The position numbers and the translations under genes were made by a program. A DNA stretch of 64,000 nucleotides from Desulfobacterium sp. (lineage in GTDB: Bacteria; Desulfobacterota; Desulfobacteria; Desulfobacterales; Desulfobacteraceae), in assembly GCA_016342325.1 (NCBI GenBank), contig JAEINR010000014.1, positions 1 to 64,000 on the forward strand, read 5' to 3'. Positions 34,284-43,312 of this stretch are shown piece after piece. Each line of letters starts with the position of its first letter. The stretch's first letter is position 1. The notes below the pieces were generated by a model. That model did no database searches, was not told the DNA's origin, and worked only from the letters and a program-made list of their open reading frames with translations.

Positions 34284-35624
34284 TTGAAACGGGAAGCACC
34301 ACATATTCTCTGTATTAATCCGTGGATCCACGACTTTGCCGCCTTTGATTTCTGGGCAAAGCCCTTGGGGTTGCTCGGCCTTGCCGCCATGCTCAGGGAG
34401 AATGGCATCCGGGTGAGCTTTATGGATTGCCTGGACCGGTTTCATCCCAGGGCCGGTTCCCGGGTGAAGGTGCTGGCCGATGGCCGGGGCCCCTACCGGA
34501 AGACCGTTATTCCACCCCCCAGGGGGGTGGAGGAGACGGGAAAACGCTATTTTCGCTACGGCATCGAGCCGGAATGGTTCAAACAGGATCTGTTGGCCAT
34601 GGAACAACCCGATATGGTGTTTGTTACCTCGCTGATGACGTACTGGGCCCCCGGGGTCAGGGAGACCATTGCCTGTATCAAGGCGGTGTTTCCGGACGTC
34701 CCTGTGGTGCTTGGCGGCATCTACGCCACCCTCTGTACCGACCACGCAAGGCGCAACTCCCTTGCTGATGAGGTGGTGCCGGGCAACGGGGAAGAAAAGC
34801 TCCCGGATCTGGTGCTTCGTTACACCGGGTTTTCCTTTGATCCCAAGGGGGAGCCAGGGAACCTCGACACCCAGCCCTATCCGGCACTGGATCTGATTTC
34901 CCATCTCAGTTACGCACCGATTCTCACCTCCAGGGGGTGCCCCTTTTCCTGCGAATACTGCGCTTCCTCATTTCTCGAGCCGAGGTTCCGGCGCAGGTCT
35001 CCTGAATCGGTGTTCCGGGAAATATGCCATTGGCACACGGAACGGGGGGTCACAAATTTTGCGTTCTACGATGATGCCCTGCTCATTGATGCAGATCGGT
35101 ACGCCATCCCCCTTTTGGAAATGCTCATCGACGCAGATATGGACCTTGCCTTTCATACCCCCAACGCCCTCCACATCCGGGAAATCACCCAAGGGACGGC
35201 GACACTGATGTTCAAGGCCGGTTTCAAGACCATCCGCCTGGGACTTGAGACCACGGATTTTTCATCTGCAAGGACCCATGACACCAAGGTGAAGGCCAAT
35301 GAGTTTCATCAGGCGGTCGCCATGCTCAAGGCGGCCGGGTTCAGCCATGACCAGATCGGTGCCTACCTCTTGTGCGGCCTGCCCGGTCAGGGCCTGGCCG
35401 AAGTCAAGGCATCCATGGTTGAGGTGGAAAAGAGCGGCATCACTCCGGTGCTGGCTTTTTACACCCCCATCCCCCACACCCCCATGTGGGAGGAGGCAAA
35501 GACGGCATCCCGCTACGACCTTGAAAAAGACCCTGTATTTTCGAACAACGCCCTCTTCCCTTGCCTTGCCAGGGGGGTGCCTCGCATAAAAACAATTTCC
35601 CAATTGAAAAAAATAGCAATATAA
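34284..35624 (+). CDS. B12-binding radical SAM protein
   Basis: 446 residues from a TTG start that follows the ahbB-like stop directly (TGATTG), so the two are probably translationally coupled. N-terminal cobalamin-binding-like domain about 1-165 (INPWIHDFAAFDFWAKPLG, VLGGIYATL), then a radical SAM core with the cluster motif CPFSCEYC near 217, GVTNFAFYDDALL and KTIRLGLETTD. Family members do methylations or ring rearrangements. The coupling with a siroheme decarboxylase subunit invites a haem-pathway role, but it does not look like AhbC or AhbD and I cannot assign a reaction. Confidence 0.85.
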   Translation: MKREAPHILCINPWIHDFAAFDFWAKPLGLLGLAAMLRENGIRVSFMDCLDRFHPRAGSRVKVLADGRGPYRKTVIPPPRGVEETGKRYFRYGIEPEWFKQDLLAMEQPDMVFVTSLMTYWAPGVRETIACIKAVFPDVPVVLGGIYATLCTDHARRNSLADEVVPGNGEEKLPDLVLRYTGFSFDPKGEPGNLDTQPYPALDLISHLSYAPILTSRGCPFSCEYCASSFLEPRFRRRSPESVFREICHWHTERGVTNFAFYDDALLIDADRYAIPLLEMLIDADMDLAFHTPNALHIREITQGTATLMFKAGFKTIRLGLETTDFSSARTHDTKVKANEFHQAVAMLKAAGFSHDQIGAYLLCGLPGQGLAEVKASMVEVEKSGITPVLAFYTPIPHTPMWEEAKTASRYDLEKDPVFSNNALFPCLARGVPRIKTISQLKKIAI

Positions 35625-35696
35625 ACTATACATGGCGAAAACTGTACAGGAACATCTGAACACTGGCTTAACTAAAACTAAATAAAAGGTGCTAGC

Positions 35697-37367
35697 TTGG
35701 ATTCATTAGATATTCTTATTCAAACCATTGGCGGCCTGGGACTCTTCATCCTTGGCATGAAGATGATGACCGAAGGTCTGGAAATGACGGCAGGCCAGAA
35801 GATCAAACGGATCCTTGGGGCTATTTCGTCCAACCGAGTGATCGGCTGCGCCACCGGCGCCGGGGTCACCGCAATGATCCAGTCGTCATCGGCCACCACC
35901 GTGATGCTCATCGGTTTTGTGGGCGCGGGCATCATGACCCTGGAGCAGGCCGTGGGCGTCATCCTCGGCGCCAACGTGGGCACCACGGTCACGGCCCAGC
36001 TGATCGCCTTTAAGCTCACCGATTTAGCACTTCCCGCCATTGCCATTGGCGTTCCCATGAAATTTTTCTCCAAAAAACGACAGTACCGCCACATTGGTGA
36101 CATCATCCTCGGATTTGGTCTGCTCTTCTACGGCATGACCGTGATGAAGCACGGGCTTGCGCCCATCAAGAGCGATCCCGAATTTATTTCCTTTTTTATG
36201 AAATTCTCCACCGAATCCTATGGGGGCATTCTCCTGTGCGTCGGCATGGGGGCGCTGGTGACCATCATGGTTCAGTCCTCCTCGGCCACGGTGGGACTTA
36301 CCATGACCCTGGCGGTCCAGGGTCTGATCGACTTTCCAACGGCCATGGCCCTGGTCCTGGGGGAGAACATCGGCACCACCATAACGGCGGAGATCGCAAC
36401 CCTTGGTTCCACCAGCCTCAGCGCCCATCGAACGGCCCGGGCCCACACCCTTTTCAACGTGGTGGGCGTCTCCATGGTCGTCCTGATCTTTCCCTGGTTT
36501 GTCAAGCTCATCACAGCCGTCACAATGATGATGGGGGCGGATCCGGTGACCGATATGGTAAATGGTGAGTTCCTGCATTCGGGCCGTTACATCGCCAACG
36601 GTCACACCATTTTCAATATTCTCAATGCGTCATTTTTTCTTATCTTTCTCCCCCAGCTGATCAAGGTGGCCATCTATCTGTCGCCCAAGGAGAAGCAAAA
36701 GGAGAGATACCGGCTGCCCTCGTTTGACGGGCGGTTCATCGACTCCACCATCGGCGCCCTTGCCAAGGTCAGGGGAGAGGTGGTCAAGATGGCCCTGTTC
36801 ACCCAGAAAAGCCTCAGGAACACCTGCGAATGCATCACCGTCCGGGACGATGATCGGCTGGCCGAGCGGGAGTCCATTGAGGATCACATTGATGCCATGC
36901 AAAAGGTGATCATCAAATATCTGACCTCCATCTACCAGGGTGATGTGAATGAGCCCGAGGCCATTGAGATATCGGAGATGATGCGAATCACCAACAACAT
37001 TGAGCGGATCGGTGATTCCATGGAGAATGTTTCCAACATCCTTGAGCGCATCCATGAAAATGATTATGATATTAGTAAAGACGCGTTGAACGACCTGGTT
37101 GCCATCTCAAAGGAGGTTGACCATTTTCTGGAATTTGTCATCAAGGAGATGGGGGAACCTTCCCCGGACTTTAAAAAGCGGGCCAAGGCCCAGGAGGATC
37201 TCATCGACGACATGCGGGAGCGCATGCGCCGGGATCACATTGACCGGCTCAGGGCAGACTCCTGTTCCGTGGATGTGGGGGTACTCTTCATCGCGTTGCT
37301 CTCCAATTTTGAAAAAATGGGAGACTATTGCTATAATATTGCCACAGGAATCAATCGGATAAAATAA
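35697..37367 (+). CDS. Na+/phosphate cotransporter family protein with PhoU-like tail
   Basis: 556 residues from a TTG start (AAAAGGTG five to six bases upstream). The N-terminal 340 residues are hydrophobic with two inverted Na/Pi repeats carrying the QSSSATT and QSSSATVG motifs and GANVGTT / GENIGTT. The C-terminal part (about 350-556) is a PhoU-like helical domain (NNIERIGDSMENVSNI, NFEKMGDYCYNIA). Inner-membrane phosphate uptake or efflux, controlled by its own PhoU-like domain. Stands alone; DUF1178 follows after 2 bp. Confidence 0.92.
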   Translation: MDSLDILIQTIGGLGLFILGMKMMTEGLEMTAGQKIKRILGAISSNRVIGCATGAGVTAMIQSSSATTVMLIGFVGAGIMTLEQAVGVILGANVGTTVTAQLIAFKLTDLALPAIAIGVPMKFFSKKRQYRHIGDIILGFGLLFYGMTVMKHGLAPIKSDPEFISFFMKFSTESYGGILLCVGMGALVTIMVQSSSATVGLTMTLAVQGLIDFPTAMALVLGENIGTTITAEIATLGSTSLSAHRTARAHTLFNVVGVSMVVLIFPWFVKLITAVTMMMGADPVTDMVNGEFLHSGRYIANGHTIFNILNASFFLIFLPQLIKVAIYLSPKEKQKERYRLPSFDGRFIDSTIGALAKVRGEVVKMALFTQKSLRNTCECITVRDDDRLAERESIEDHIDAMQKVIIKYLTSIYQGDVNEPEAIEISEMMRITNNIERIGDSMENVSNILERIHENDYDISKDALNDLVAISKEVDHFLEFVIKEMGEPSPDFKKRAKAQEDLIDDMRERMRRDHIDRLRADSCSVDVGVLFIALLSNFEKMGDYCYNIATGINRIK

Positions 37368-37369
37368 GG

Positions 37370-37795
37370 ATGATTGTTTTTGACCTTGAATGTATTAACG
37401 GCCACGCTTTTGAGGGGTGGTTTGACCACGGGGAAGCGTTCGAGTCCCAGCAGGAACAGGGGCTGGTCGCCTGTCCGGTGTGCGAAACAACCTCGGTCAC
37501 CCAGAAGCTGTCCCCCATTGCGGTGAAGACCTCCCAGGGGGTTGCGGCCCATACCCGGGCAAGGGAGGAGGCTCTGGTGGAACTGCATACCCGGGTCTCT
37601 GAATTCATCGAGAAGAACTTTGACAATGTGGGTCCCAATTTTGCCAAAGAGGCCCTGAAAATTCACTATGGGGCGGGGGAACCTAAAAATATCATGGGCA
37701 CCACCACGGCCGAAGAAGACAAGCTCCTGGACCAGGAGGGGATTGACGTGGTAAAGCTGCCCCTGCCGCCTAAAGATGACGAGCACCTTAACTGA
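37370..37795 (+). CDS. DUF1178 family protein
   Basis: 141 residues. N-terminal IVFDLECINGHAFEGWF with Cys near 8, CPVC near 37, then SVTQKLSPIAV and a helical C-terminus with VGPNFAKEALKIHYGAGEPKN region typical of DUF1178. The CxnC and CPVC pairs suggest a zinc ribbon. Function unknown in the whole family. Two bases after the Na/Pi gene and 18 before the MCE lipoprotein gene, so these three probably share a transcript. Confidence 0.85.
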   Translation: MIVFDLECINGHAFEGWFDHGEAFESQQEQGLVACPVCETTSVTQKLSPIAVKTSQGVAAHTRAREEALVELHTRVSEFIEKNFDNVGPNFAKEALKIHYGAGEPKNIMGTTTAEEDKLLDQEGIDVVKLPLPPKDDEHLN

Positions 37796-37813
37796 TCGTC
37801 CAGGAGGAGCGCC

Positions 37814-38473
37814 ATGCTTTCCCTTCGAACCGCCATCCTTGTTCTTGTTTCAACCCTTTTCTTTGTGGGGTGCACCCCCCTGGACTTTACGGTGACCTTT
37901 GAGGATATCAACGGCCTCAAGGTTGGTGACCCCGTCCTGGTGGACAAGATCCAGGTGGGCCGGGTGACGGCCGTTTCTCCGCCTGGGAACGGAACCTATG
38001 CCGTGTCTGTCGAGATCGATTCCGACTTCAAGGCGTTTATGACCGAACACGCGATCTTCCGCCTTAAACCCCCAGCGGCAACACCGGGACAAACGGTCCT
38101 CATGGTCACCCAGGCAGCGCCGGGGGGGACTCCGCTTCAAAAGGGCGCCATCGTGCAAGGCGCGGAGGCGCCGTCTCTTCCTGGAATCTCTGGAATCTCC
38201 GGGATGTTGAAACAACTGGAAACAGGGTTTGAACAGTTCATGGACCAGGTGGGCAAGATCCCGGAGAGCGAGGAGTACAAGGAACTTGAATCCGCCATGG
38301 ACACGCTTGCCAAGGAGATGAAGGCGTCGGGGAAAGAGGTCCGGGAGACCCTGAAGAACGAGATCCTCCCAAAGCTTCGAAAAGATCTGGAAATGCTCAA
38401 GAAACGCCTCGAGGATCGTGGCCAGGCCGTTGAGCCCCTGGAGAAGAAGCTCGACACCCTCAGGGACATCTGA
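37814..38473 (+). CDS. MCE/MlaD-domain lipoprotein
   Basis: 219 residues. Signal peptide with lipobox LFFVGC (Cys 20), then one MCE domain (about 25-115: TFEDINGLKVGDPVLVDKIQVGRV) and a long charged coiled-coil C-terminus. MCE proteins bind and move lipids across the periplasm. Most MlaD proteins are inner-membrane anchored; this one would be a lipoprotein. No Mla permease or ATPase is next to it. Followed by a strong terminator. Confidence 0.82.
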   Translation: MLSLRTAILVLVSTLFFVGCTPLDFTVTFEDINGLKVGDPVLVDKIQVGRVTAVSPPGNGTYAVSVEIDSDFKAFMTEHAIFRLKPPAATPGQTVLMVTQAAPGGTPLQKGAIVQGAEAPSLPGISGISGMLKQLETGFEQFMDQVGKIPESEEYKELESAMDTLAKEMKASGKEVRETLKNEILPKLRKDLEMLKKRLEDRGQAVEPLEKKLDTLRDI

Positions 38474-38543
38474 TGGGTGAAACTATTTAGCTTTCCAGGT
38501 CAGGCCTGTCCAAGGTCGGGCAACATAAATAAGTTGGGCAAAA

Positions 38544-38574
38544 GGGCCGGTCATGATTGACCGGCCCTTTTTTT
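38544..38574 (+). terminator. Rho-independent terminator after the MCE gene
   Basis: Perfect 10-bp stem GGGCCGGTCA / TGACCGGCCC with loop TGAT, followed by seven T. On the other strand four T follow, so it may also serve the convergent ugp-type operon. Confidence 0.9.
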
Positions 38575-38588
38575 ATCTATTTCTATTT

Positions 38589-39509
38589 CTATTTTTCTTT
38601 TTCGATCAATCCCTTTACAAACCAGCGCTGCATGAAGAGCACCACCAGGATGGGCGGCAGCATCACCAGTACGGCAGCCCCCAGGGCGATGTTCCACTCG
38701 GGAAGGTCGTCTGCCTGGGGAATCAGGTTCTGGAGACCGATGACCGCTGTGGTCATCTTGGGATTAGTGGTGACGAGCAAGGGCCAGAGATACTGGTTGT
38801 AGCCATAGACAAACTCGATAACCACCAGGGCGGCGATGTTGGTCTTTGACAGGGGGAAGAGGACCTTCCTGAAAAACATCATGGGAGAGGCCCCGTCCAT
38901 TTTTGCGGCCTCGCACAGCTCTTCAGGGACGGTGAGGAAGAACTGCCTGAAGAGAAAGGTGCAGGTGGCCGAGGCAACCAGGGGAAGGATCAGTCCTGTG
39001 TAGCTGTCCAGCAGCGACCAGTTGAGGATCACTTCCATATCGTGGCCGGCAAACCAGGAGATGAGTCCGTCCATGTGGAGGAAATCCCACACCGGCTGGA
39101 GGGGTCCAAGGAGGTTGGCTGCCACCTCGTAGGTGGGCATGATCCTCACCTCCACCGGCAGCATGAGGGTGCAGAAAACCGAGGCAAAGGCAGCGGCCCT
39201 GAACCGGTAGTCAAAATAGACGATGGAAAAGGCACCGATCATGGAGATGGCAATTTTTCCCACGGTAATGCCGGATGCCATGACAAAGGAGTTGAATATC
39301 TGTGTGCCCAGATCCCCCCGGGTCCACGCCTCTTTCATGTTCACCAGGAACTGGTCCCCGGGGATGAAGGGCATGGGTACCCGGGAAACATCCTCAAGGG
39401 GAAGTGTGGCGGCGATGAGGCTGTAAATAATGGGGAATCCCACGATAAATATGCCGATGATTAGAAAGGCATATGTAAAAAAATCCAATAGGGGTGTTTT
39501 TTCAACCAT
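38589..39509 (-). CDS. ugpE: ABC transporter permease, UgpE-like
   Basis: 306 residues, six membrane helices, MalG/UgpE family. EAA-like loop LCEAAKMDGASPMMFFRKVLFP near 205 contacts the ATPase. Inner membrane. Five bases after the partner permease, same strand. Extra length before the permease domain (the EAWTRGDLGTQIFNS stretch) is normal for UgpE. Substrate: probably sn-glycerol-3-phosphate or a glycerophosphodiester, but sugar-type relatives are very similar, so the symbol is tentative. Confidence 0.85.
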   Translation of the reverse strand: MVEKTPLLDFFTYAFLIIGIFIVGFPIIYSLIAATLPLEDVSRVPMPFIPGDQFLVNMKEAWTRGDLGTQIFNSFVMASGITVGKIAISMIGAFSIVYFDYRFRAAAFASVFCTLMLPVEVRIMPTYEVAANLLGPLQPVWDFLHMDGLISWFAGHDMEVILNWSLLDSYTGLILPLVASATCTFLFRQFFLTVPEELCEAAKMDGASPMMFFRKVLFPLSKTNIAALVVIEFVYGYNQYLWPLLVTTNPKMTTAVIGLQNLIPQADDLPEWNIALGAAVLVMLPPILVVLFMQRWFVKGLIEKEK

Positions 39510-39514
39510 AATGT

Positions 39515-40405
39515 TTATCCGGTATATTGTACTTTCTTTTCAACAAATCGAAACTGCAGAAATGTTATAAAAATAATCAATGCCATGAGGACCACACTCT
39601 GGGCCGAGGAGGAACCGAGGTTCAAGCCAACGAATCCGTCCTGGTAAACCTTGTAGACCAGAATATTGGTGGAACCCCCCGGGCCTCCCTGGGTGACGGT
39701 GTGAATAACGCCGAAGGTCTCGAAGAACGAGTAGATGATATTCATGACCGACAAAAAGAAAAAGGTGGGGGAGAGCAAGGGGAATGTGATCGTCCAGAAC
39801 CGTCGAAACGGGCTTGCACCGTCAATGGCTGCGGCTTCGATGAGGGATTTGGGGATGGCCTGGAGGCCTGCCACAAAGAACACAAAGTTGTAGGAGATCT
39901 GTTTCCAGGCCGCTGCCATGGTGATCATGGCCATGGCGTCCGTCCCGTTCAGTACAGGGTTCCAGTCAATCCCCAGCCAGCGCTTGATTCCCAGGGCGAT
40001 AATGCCGTAGGAGGGGTGTAGGAGAAACAGCCACATGATGCCGGAAATGGCCGGTGCCACGGCATAGGGCCAGATGAGCATGGTCCTGACCAAGGGTTTC
40101 GCCTTGAGGGCCCGGTTGGCCATGGTGGCCAGGAACAGTCCCAGGCCCAGGGAGACCGATGCCACAGACATGCTGAACACAACGGTGATCAAAATCGATT
40201 TGAGATAGAGGGGGTCCGTGAACAGCTCGATATAGTTATAGAACCATACAAACCGGCTCTCGATCCCAAAGGGGTCACTCAGGTGAAACGACTGAATCAG
40301 TCCCTGGAGCGCCGGCCAATAGAAAAAGGTCAACGTGATGATCACCTGGGGGAAAATCAGCAGGTATGGTAGATACGAAGATTTAAAAAAAGATCGTTTA
40401 ATCAT
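39515..40405 (-). CDS. ugpA: ABC transporter permease, UgpA-like
   Basis: 296 residues, six membrane helices of the MalF/UgpA type: YLPYLLIFPQVIITLTFFYWP in TM1, the ATPase-contact loop LIEAAAIDGASPFRRFWTITFP near 190, and the GGPGGSTNILVYKVY segment typical of UgpA. Separated from the binding-protein gene by a hairpin terminator, so it probably gets less transcription than that gene. Confidence 0.85.
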   Translation of the reverse strand: MIKRSFFKSSYLPYLLIFPQVIITLTFFYWPALQGLIQSFHLSDPFGIESRFVWFYNYIELFTDPLYLKSILITVVFSMSVASVSLGLGLFLATMANRALKAKPLVRTMLIWPYAVAPAISGIMWLFLLHPSYGIIALGIKRWLGIDWNPVLNGTDAMAMITMAAAWKQISYNFVFFVAGLQAIPKSLIEAAAIDGASPFRRFWTITFPLLSPTFFFLSVMNIIYSFFETFGVIHTVTQGGPGGSTNILVYKVYQDGFVGLNLGSSSAQSVVLMALIIFITFLQFRFVEKKVQYTG

Positions 40406-40420
40406 GGATGTAAAAGCAAC

Positions 40421-40457
40421 AAAAAGCCCCTGACGGTGTACGGGGCAGGGGCTTTTT
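40421..40457 (-). terminator. Intra-operon terminator between ugpB-like and ugpA-like genes
   Basis: Arms AAAAAGCCCCTG and CAGGGGCTTTTT around a 13-nt loop; read on the minus strand the stem ends in a T-run. It lies after the binding-protein stop and 16 bp before the permease start. Partial termination here would give more binding protein than permease. Confidence 0.85.
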
Positions 40458-40474
40458 GTTAATCCCTTTTTTCG

Positions 40475-41803
40475 CTAATTATAGGTTTTTTCGAAGGTCC
40501 TGAGCTGGATGTTACTTCGCTTGACCGCATTGTCCAGGGCCGCCTCGGGTGTCTTGGAGCCGTTCCAGACAAGCTCTAGCTCTTCGTTGATGATGTTTCG
40601 GATCTGGACAAAGTAGCCCAGGCGAAGGCCCCTTGAGATCTCCGTGGGAACGGCGCGGTTGAGCTGGGTGATGCCCACTTCCTGGAGGGGGTTCTCCGTG
40701 TAGTATCCCTTGGCCTTGAGATCGTTGTATGCGTCCAGGGTGATGGGGAAATAGCCGGTTTCTTTGTGCCAGTATTCCTGCATCTCATTGCTGGAAAGGA
40801 ACTTGAGGAAGGCGGCAACGCCCTTGTACTCTTTTTTCTTGTGGCCTTTGAGCACCCAGAGGGAGGCGCCGCCGATGATGCTGTTCTGGAGCTTGGTTGT
40901 CCCAGCCTCCACGGGCAGGGGCGCCGCATCCCACTTAAAATCCTTGACTGCGGATTTCAACTTGGCAATGCCGGAGATGCTGTCGATATAAAAGGCCGCG
41001 TTCTGGGAGATAAACTCGGATTTGGGGCCCTGGTATTTCTGTCCGCCGTACATGAAACGCTTGTCTGCGGTCCAGCTCTTGAGGCGCTCAATGTGCTTCA
41101 GGACCTGGGGGTTGTTGATCTGAAGCTCAGTGTCAAGGCCCTTGTACCCATTGGCCTTGCTTGCAAAGGGAAGGTTGTGGATGGCGCTGTAGTTCTCGAT
41201 CTGGGTCCAGGACTGCCAGGCGGTTACCATGCCGGCGGGCGCAATGCCTTCCTCCACGAGCTTTTTGGTGATCTCCCCAAGCTGGTCCCAGGTGATGGGG
41301 TCTGTTTTGGAAAGGGGCTTGATGCCGGCCTTTTCAAGCATGGACACGTTGTAGTACATGATGGGAGTGGAAGAGTTAAAGGGCATGGACATGAGGTTGC
41401 CGTCGGCATTCATGTAGTAGGAGAGCACGGCCTGGAGATAGTTGTCCCAGTTGATGTTGTGACCTGCGTCTGCCATGAGCTTGTATACCGGGTAGACAGC
41501 GCCTGACAGCATCATGGTCTGGGTGCCCACCTCAAAAACCTGGAGAATATGGGGCTGTTTCTTGGCCCTGAAGGCGGCGACGCCCGCGTTCATGGTCTCG
41601 TCATAGTTGCCCTTGTTGGTGCCGACCACTTTGTATTCCGTCTGTGAGGCGTTGAACGCTTCGATCATGTGGTCCACAACTTTTCCCCTGGCGCTTCTCA
41701 TGGCGTGCCACCACTCGATGGTGACCGGTTCTGCAAACACGCCTGCGGGCATGGCAAGCCCCAGTGCAACAATGGTGCAAACAAACAATTTGCGCAGCTT
41801 CAT
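40475..41803 (-). CDS. ugpB: ABC transporter substrate-binding protein, UgpB-like
   Basis: 442 residues with a Sec signal peptide (MKLRKLFVCTIVALGLAMPAG region, cut near AFAEP-type site GVFAEP). Extracellular solute-binding family 1 fold: TIEWWHAMRSARGKVVDHMI, NKGNYDETMNAGVAAFRAK, MPFNSSTPIMYYN, GASLWVLKGHKKKEYKG. The WWHAM, NSSTP and FRAKKQPHILQVFEVGTQTM wording is close to UgpB (glycerol-3-phosphate). First gene of the transporter operon, divergent from the ATPase gene. Confidence 0.88.
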   Translation of the reverse strand: MKLRKLFVCTIVALGLAMPAGVFAEPVTIEWWHAMRSARGKVVDHMIEAFNASQTEYKVVGTNKGNYDETMNAGVAAFRAKKQPHILQVFEVGTQTMMLSGAVYPVYKLMADAGHNINWDNYLQAVLSYYMNADGNLMSMPFNSSTPIMYYNVSMLEKAGIKPLSKTDPITWDQLGEITKKLVEEGIAPAGMVTAWQSWTQIENYSAIHNLPFASKANGYKGLDTELQINNPQVLKHIERLKSWTADKRFMYGGQKYQGPKSEFISQNAAFYIDSISGIAKLKSAVKDFKWDAAPLPVEAGTTKLQNSIIGGASLWVLKGHKKKEYKGVAAFLKFLSSNEMQEYWHKETGYFPITLDAYNDLKAKGYYTENPLQEVGITQLNRAVPTEISRGLRLGYFVQIRNIINEELELVWNGSKTPEAALDNAVKRSNIQLRTFEKTYN

Positions 41804-41970
41804 ATTCCTTTTTCCTCCTGGTTAATGGTCTTTCAATTCGTAATTGAACATGATTGTTCCCTTTCTTACAGGAAACAGCTATCCTATTTCAATATGAATT
41901 AATCGGTAATTACAATAGAGTCAAGATTAAAATTTCAGAGAAAAACGATTGCGCGATTGCCTTTTTTCCT

Positions 41971-42071
41971 ATTATGTGGTTTTTAGAAAAAATATGAACA
42001 CGGAAAACACGGGCGAATTCATTATTATGGGTTTTTTAGAAAAATTGTGAACATGGAAAACACGGGCGAAT
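41971..42071. repeat. 53-bp tandem repeat upstream of the transporter ATPase gene
   Basis: Two copies starting ATTATGTGGTTTTTAG and ATTATGGGTTTTTTAG, each ending AAAACACGGGCGAAT, at a period of 53 bp. They lie in the 285-bp divergent gap between ugpB- and ugpC-like genes, just before the ATPase start, and could hold paired regulator sites. Confidence 0.8.
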
Positions 42072-42088
42072 AAAATATAGGATATGGA

Positions 42089-43186
42089 ATGGCTGAATTA
42101 AAAATCAATGATGTTGTAAAGCGATATGGAAAAACCGAAGTGGTCCACGGCATTAACCTGGATGTTAAGGACAAGGAGTTCCTCGTGCTGGTGGGACCCT
42201 CGGGCTGCGGGAAATCCACCCTTTTGCGCATGGTGGCGGGTCTTGAGGAAATCAGCCAGGGAACCATCTCTATTGACGGTAAGGTGATTAACGATGTGGC
42301 GCCCAAGGACAGGGGGCTTGCCATGGTGTTCCAGAACTATGCCCTTTATCCCCACATGGATGTGTTCAACAACATGTCCTTTGGCCTTAAGATCTCCAAG
42401 ACGCCTAAGGCGGAGATTCAGCAGCGGGTGGAGGAGGTGGCCGGGATCCTCGGACTTGAAGCGCTGCTCTATCGAAAGCCCCACGAACTGTCCGGTGGTC
42501 AGCGCCAGCGGGTGGCCATGGGACGGGCCATGGTGAGAAAGCCTTCCATGTTCCTGTTTGACGAACCCTTGTCAAACCTGGACGCCAAGCTCAGGATTCA
42601 GATGCGGGCCGAGATAAAGTTGCTGCATCAGCGGGTGGATTCCACCATCATCTATGTGACCCACGACCAGGTGGAGGCCATGACCCTGGCAGACCGGATT
42701 GTAGTGCTTCGGGACGGGTATATTGAACAGGTGGGCACCCCCCTTGAACTGTTTTTAAATCCGGTGAATACCTTTGTTGCGGGCTTCATCGGCACCCCGC
42801 CCATGAATCTGCTGGATTGTACCGTTAAACAGACCGGGGAGGATGTTTCTTTGTGCTTTGAAGGGGGCCTTGAGATCCCTGTGCCCCGGAAGAACGGAAC
42901 CGACCTCAGGGACGGCCAAAAGGTGGTCATGGGCCTTAGAACCGAAGAGATGATGCCTGCGGATATGGCCGAAGAACTCCCCGATGCCTGGACATTCGAT
43001 GGCATTGTTGATGTGGTGGAGCCCCTTGGTAACGAGACCCACCTCCATGTAAATTTCAATGGGGTCAGGATGATTGCACGGAGCGAGGGTCGCAGGATCA
43101 TCCATCCCAGAGAGGCGCTCCGGATCGCCATGGACCTGAACCAGCTCCATATCTTTGATGCTGAAACCACCCTGGTGGTCTACTAA
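42089..43186 (+). CDS. ugpC: ABC transporter ATP-binding protein, UgpC/MalK-like
   Basis: 365 residues. Walker [10 protein letters not shown] near 38, Q-loop FQNYALYP, signature [14 protein letters not shown], Walker [13 protein letters not shown], switch H in [10 protein letters not shown]; then a C-terminal OB-type regulatory domain (about 240-365). Family MalK/UgpC. Transcribed away from the other three transporter genes. No sugar or glycerophosphate enzyme gene lies beside it, so the substrate rests on similarity of the set to Ugp. Confidence 0.93.
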   Translation: MAELKINDVVKRYGKTEVVHGINLDVKDKEFLVLVGPSGCGKSTLLRMVAGLEEISQGTISIDGKVINDVAPKDRGLAMVFQNYALYPHMDVFNNMSFGLKISKTPKAEIQQRVEEVAGILGLEALLYRKPHELSGGQRQRVAMGRAMVRKPSMFLFDEPLSNLDAKLRIQMRAEIKLLHQRVDSTIIYVTHDQVEAMTLADRIVVLRDGYIEQVGTPLELFLNPVNTFVAGFIGTPPMNLLDCTVKQTGEDVSLCFEGGLEIPVPRKNGTDLRDGQKVVMGLRTEEMMPADMAEELPDAWTFDGIVDVVEPLGNETHLHVNFNGVRMIARSEGRRIIHPREALRIAMDLNQLHIFDAETTLVVY

Positions 43187-43236
43187 CCGTAGAAGGGGAG
43201 TTGTAGGGGATGTTCAATTTTCTTTTTCGTTTTTCA

Positions 43237-43312
43237 GCTCTGATTTTCGTGTTTTTGTGGCATGAAAATCAGAGCGTTATCTCTGATTCTGGCTTGGCCG
43301 GGTTAGGTTAGG
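43237..43312 (+). repeat. Dispersed intergenic repeat, family 1, copy C
   Basis: CTCTGATTTTCGTGTTTTTG ... ATGAAAATCAGAGCG ... GGCTTGGCCGGGTTAGGTTA. The arms CTCTGATTTTC and GAAAATCAGAG are perfect complements over 11 bases, the best hairpin of the family. Lies between the convergent ugpC-like and DHH genes. Confidence 0.85.
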
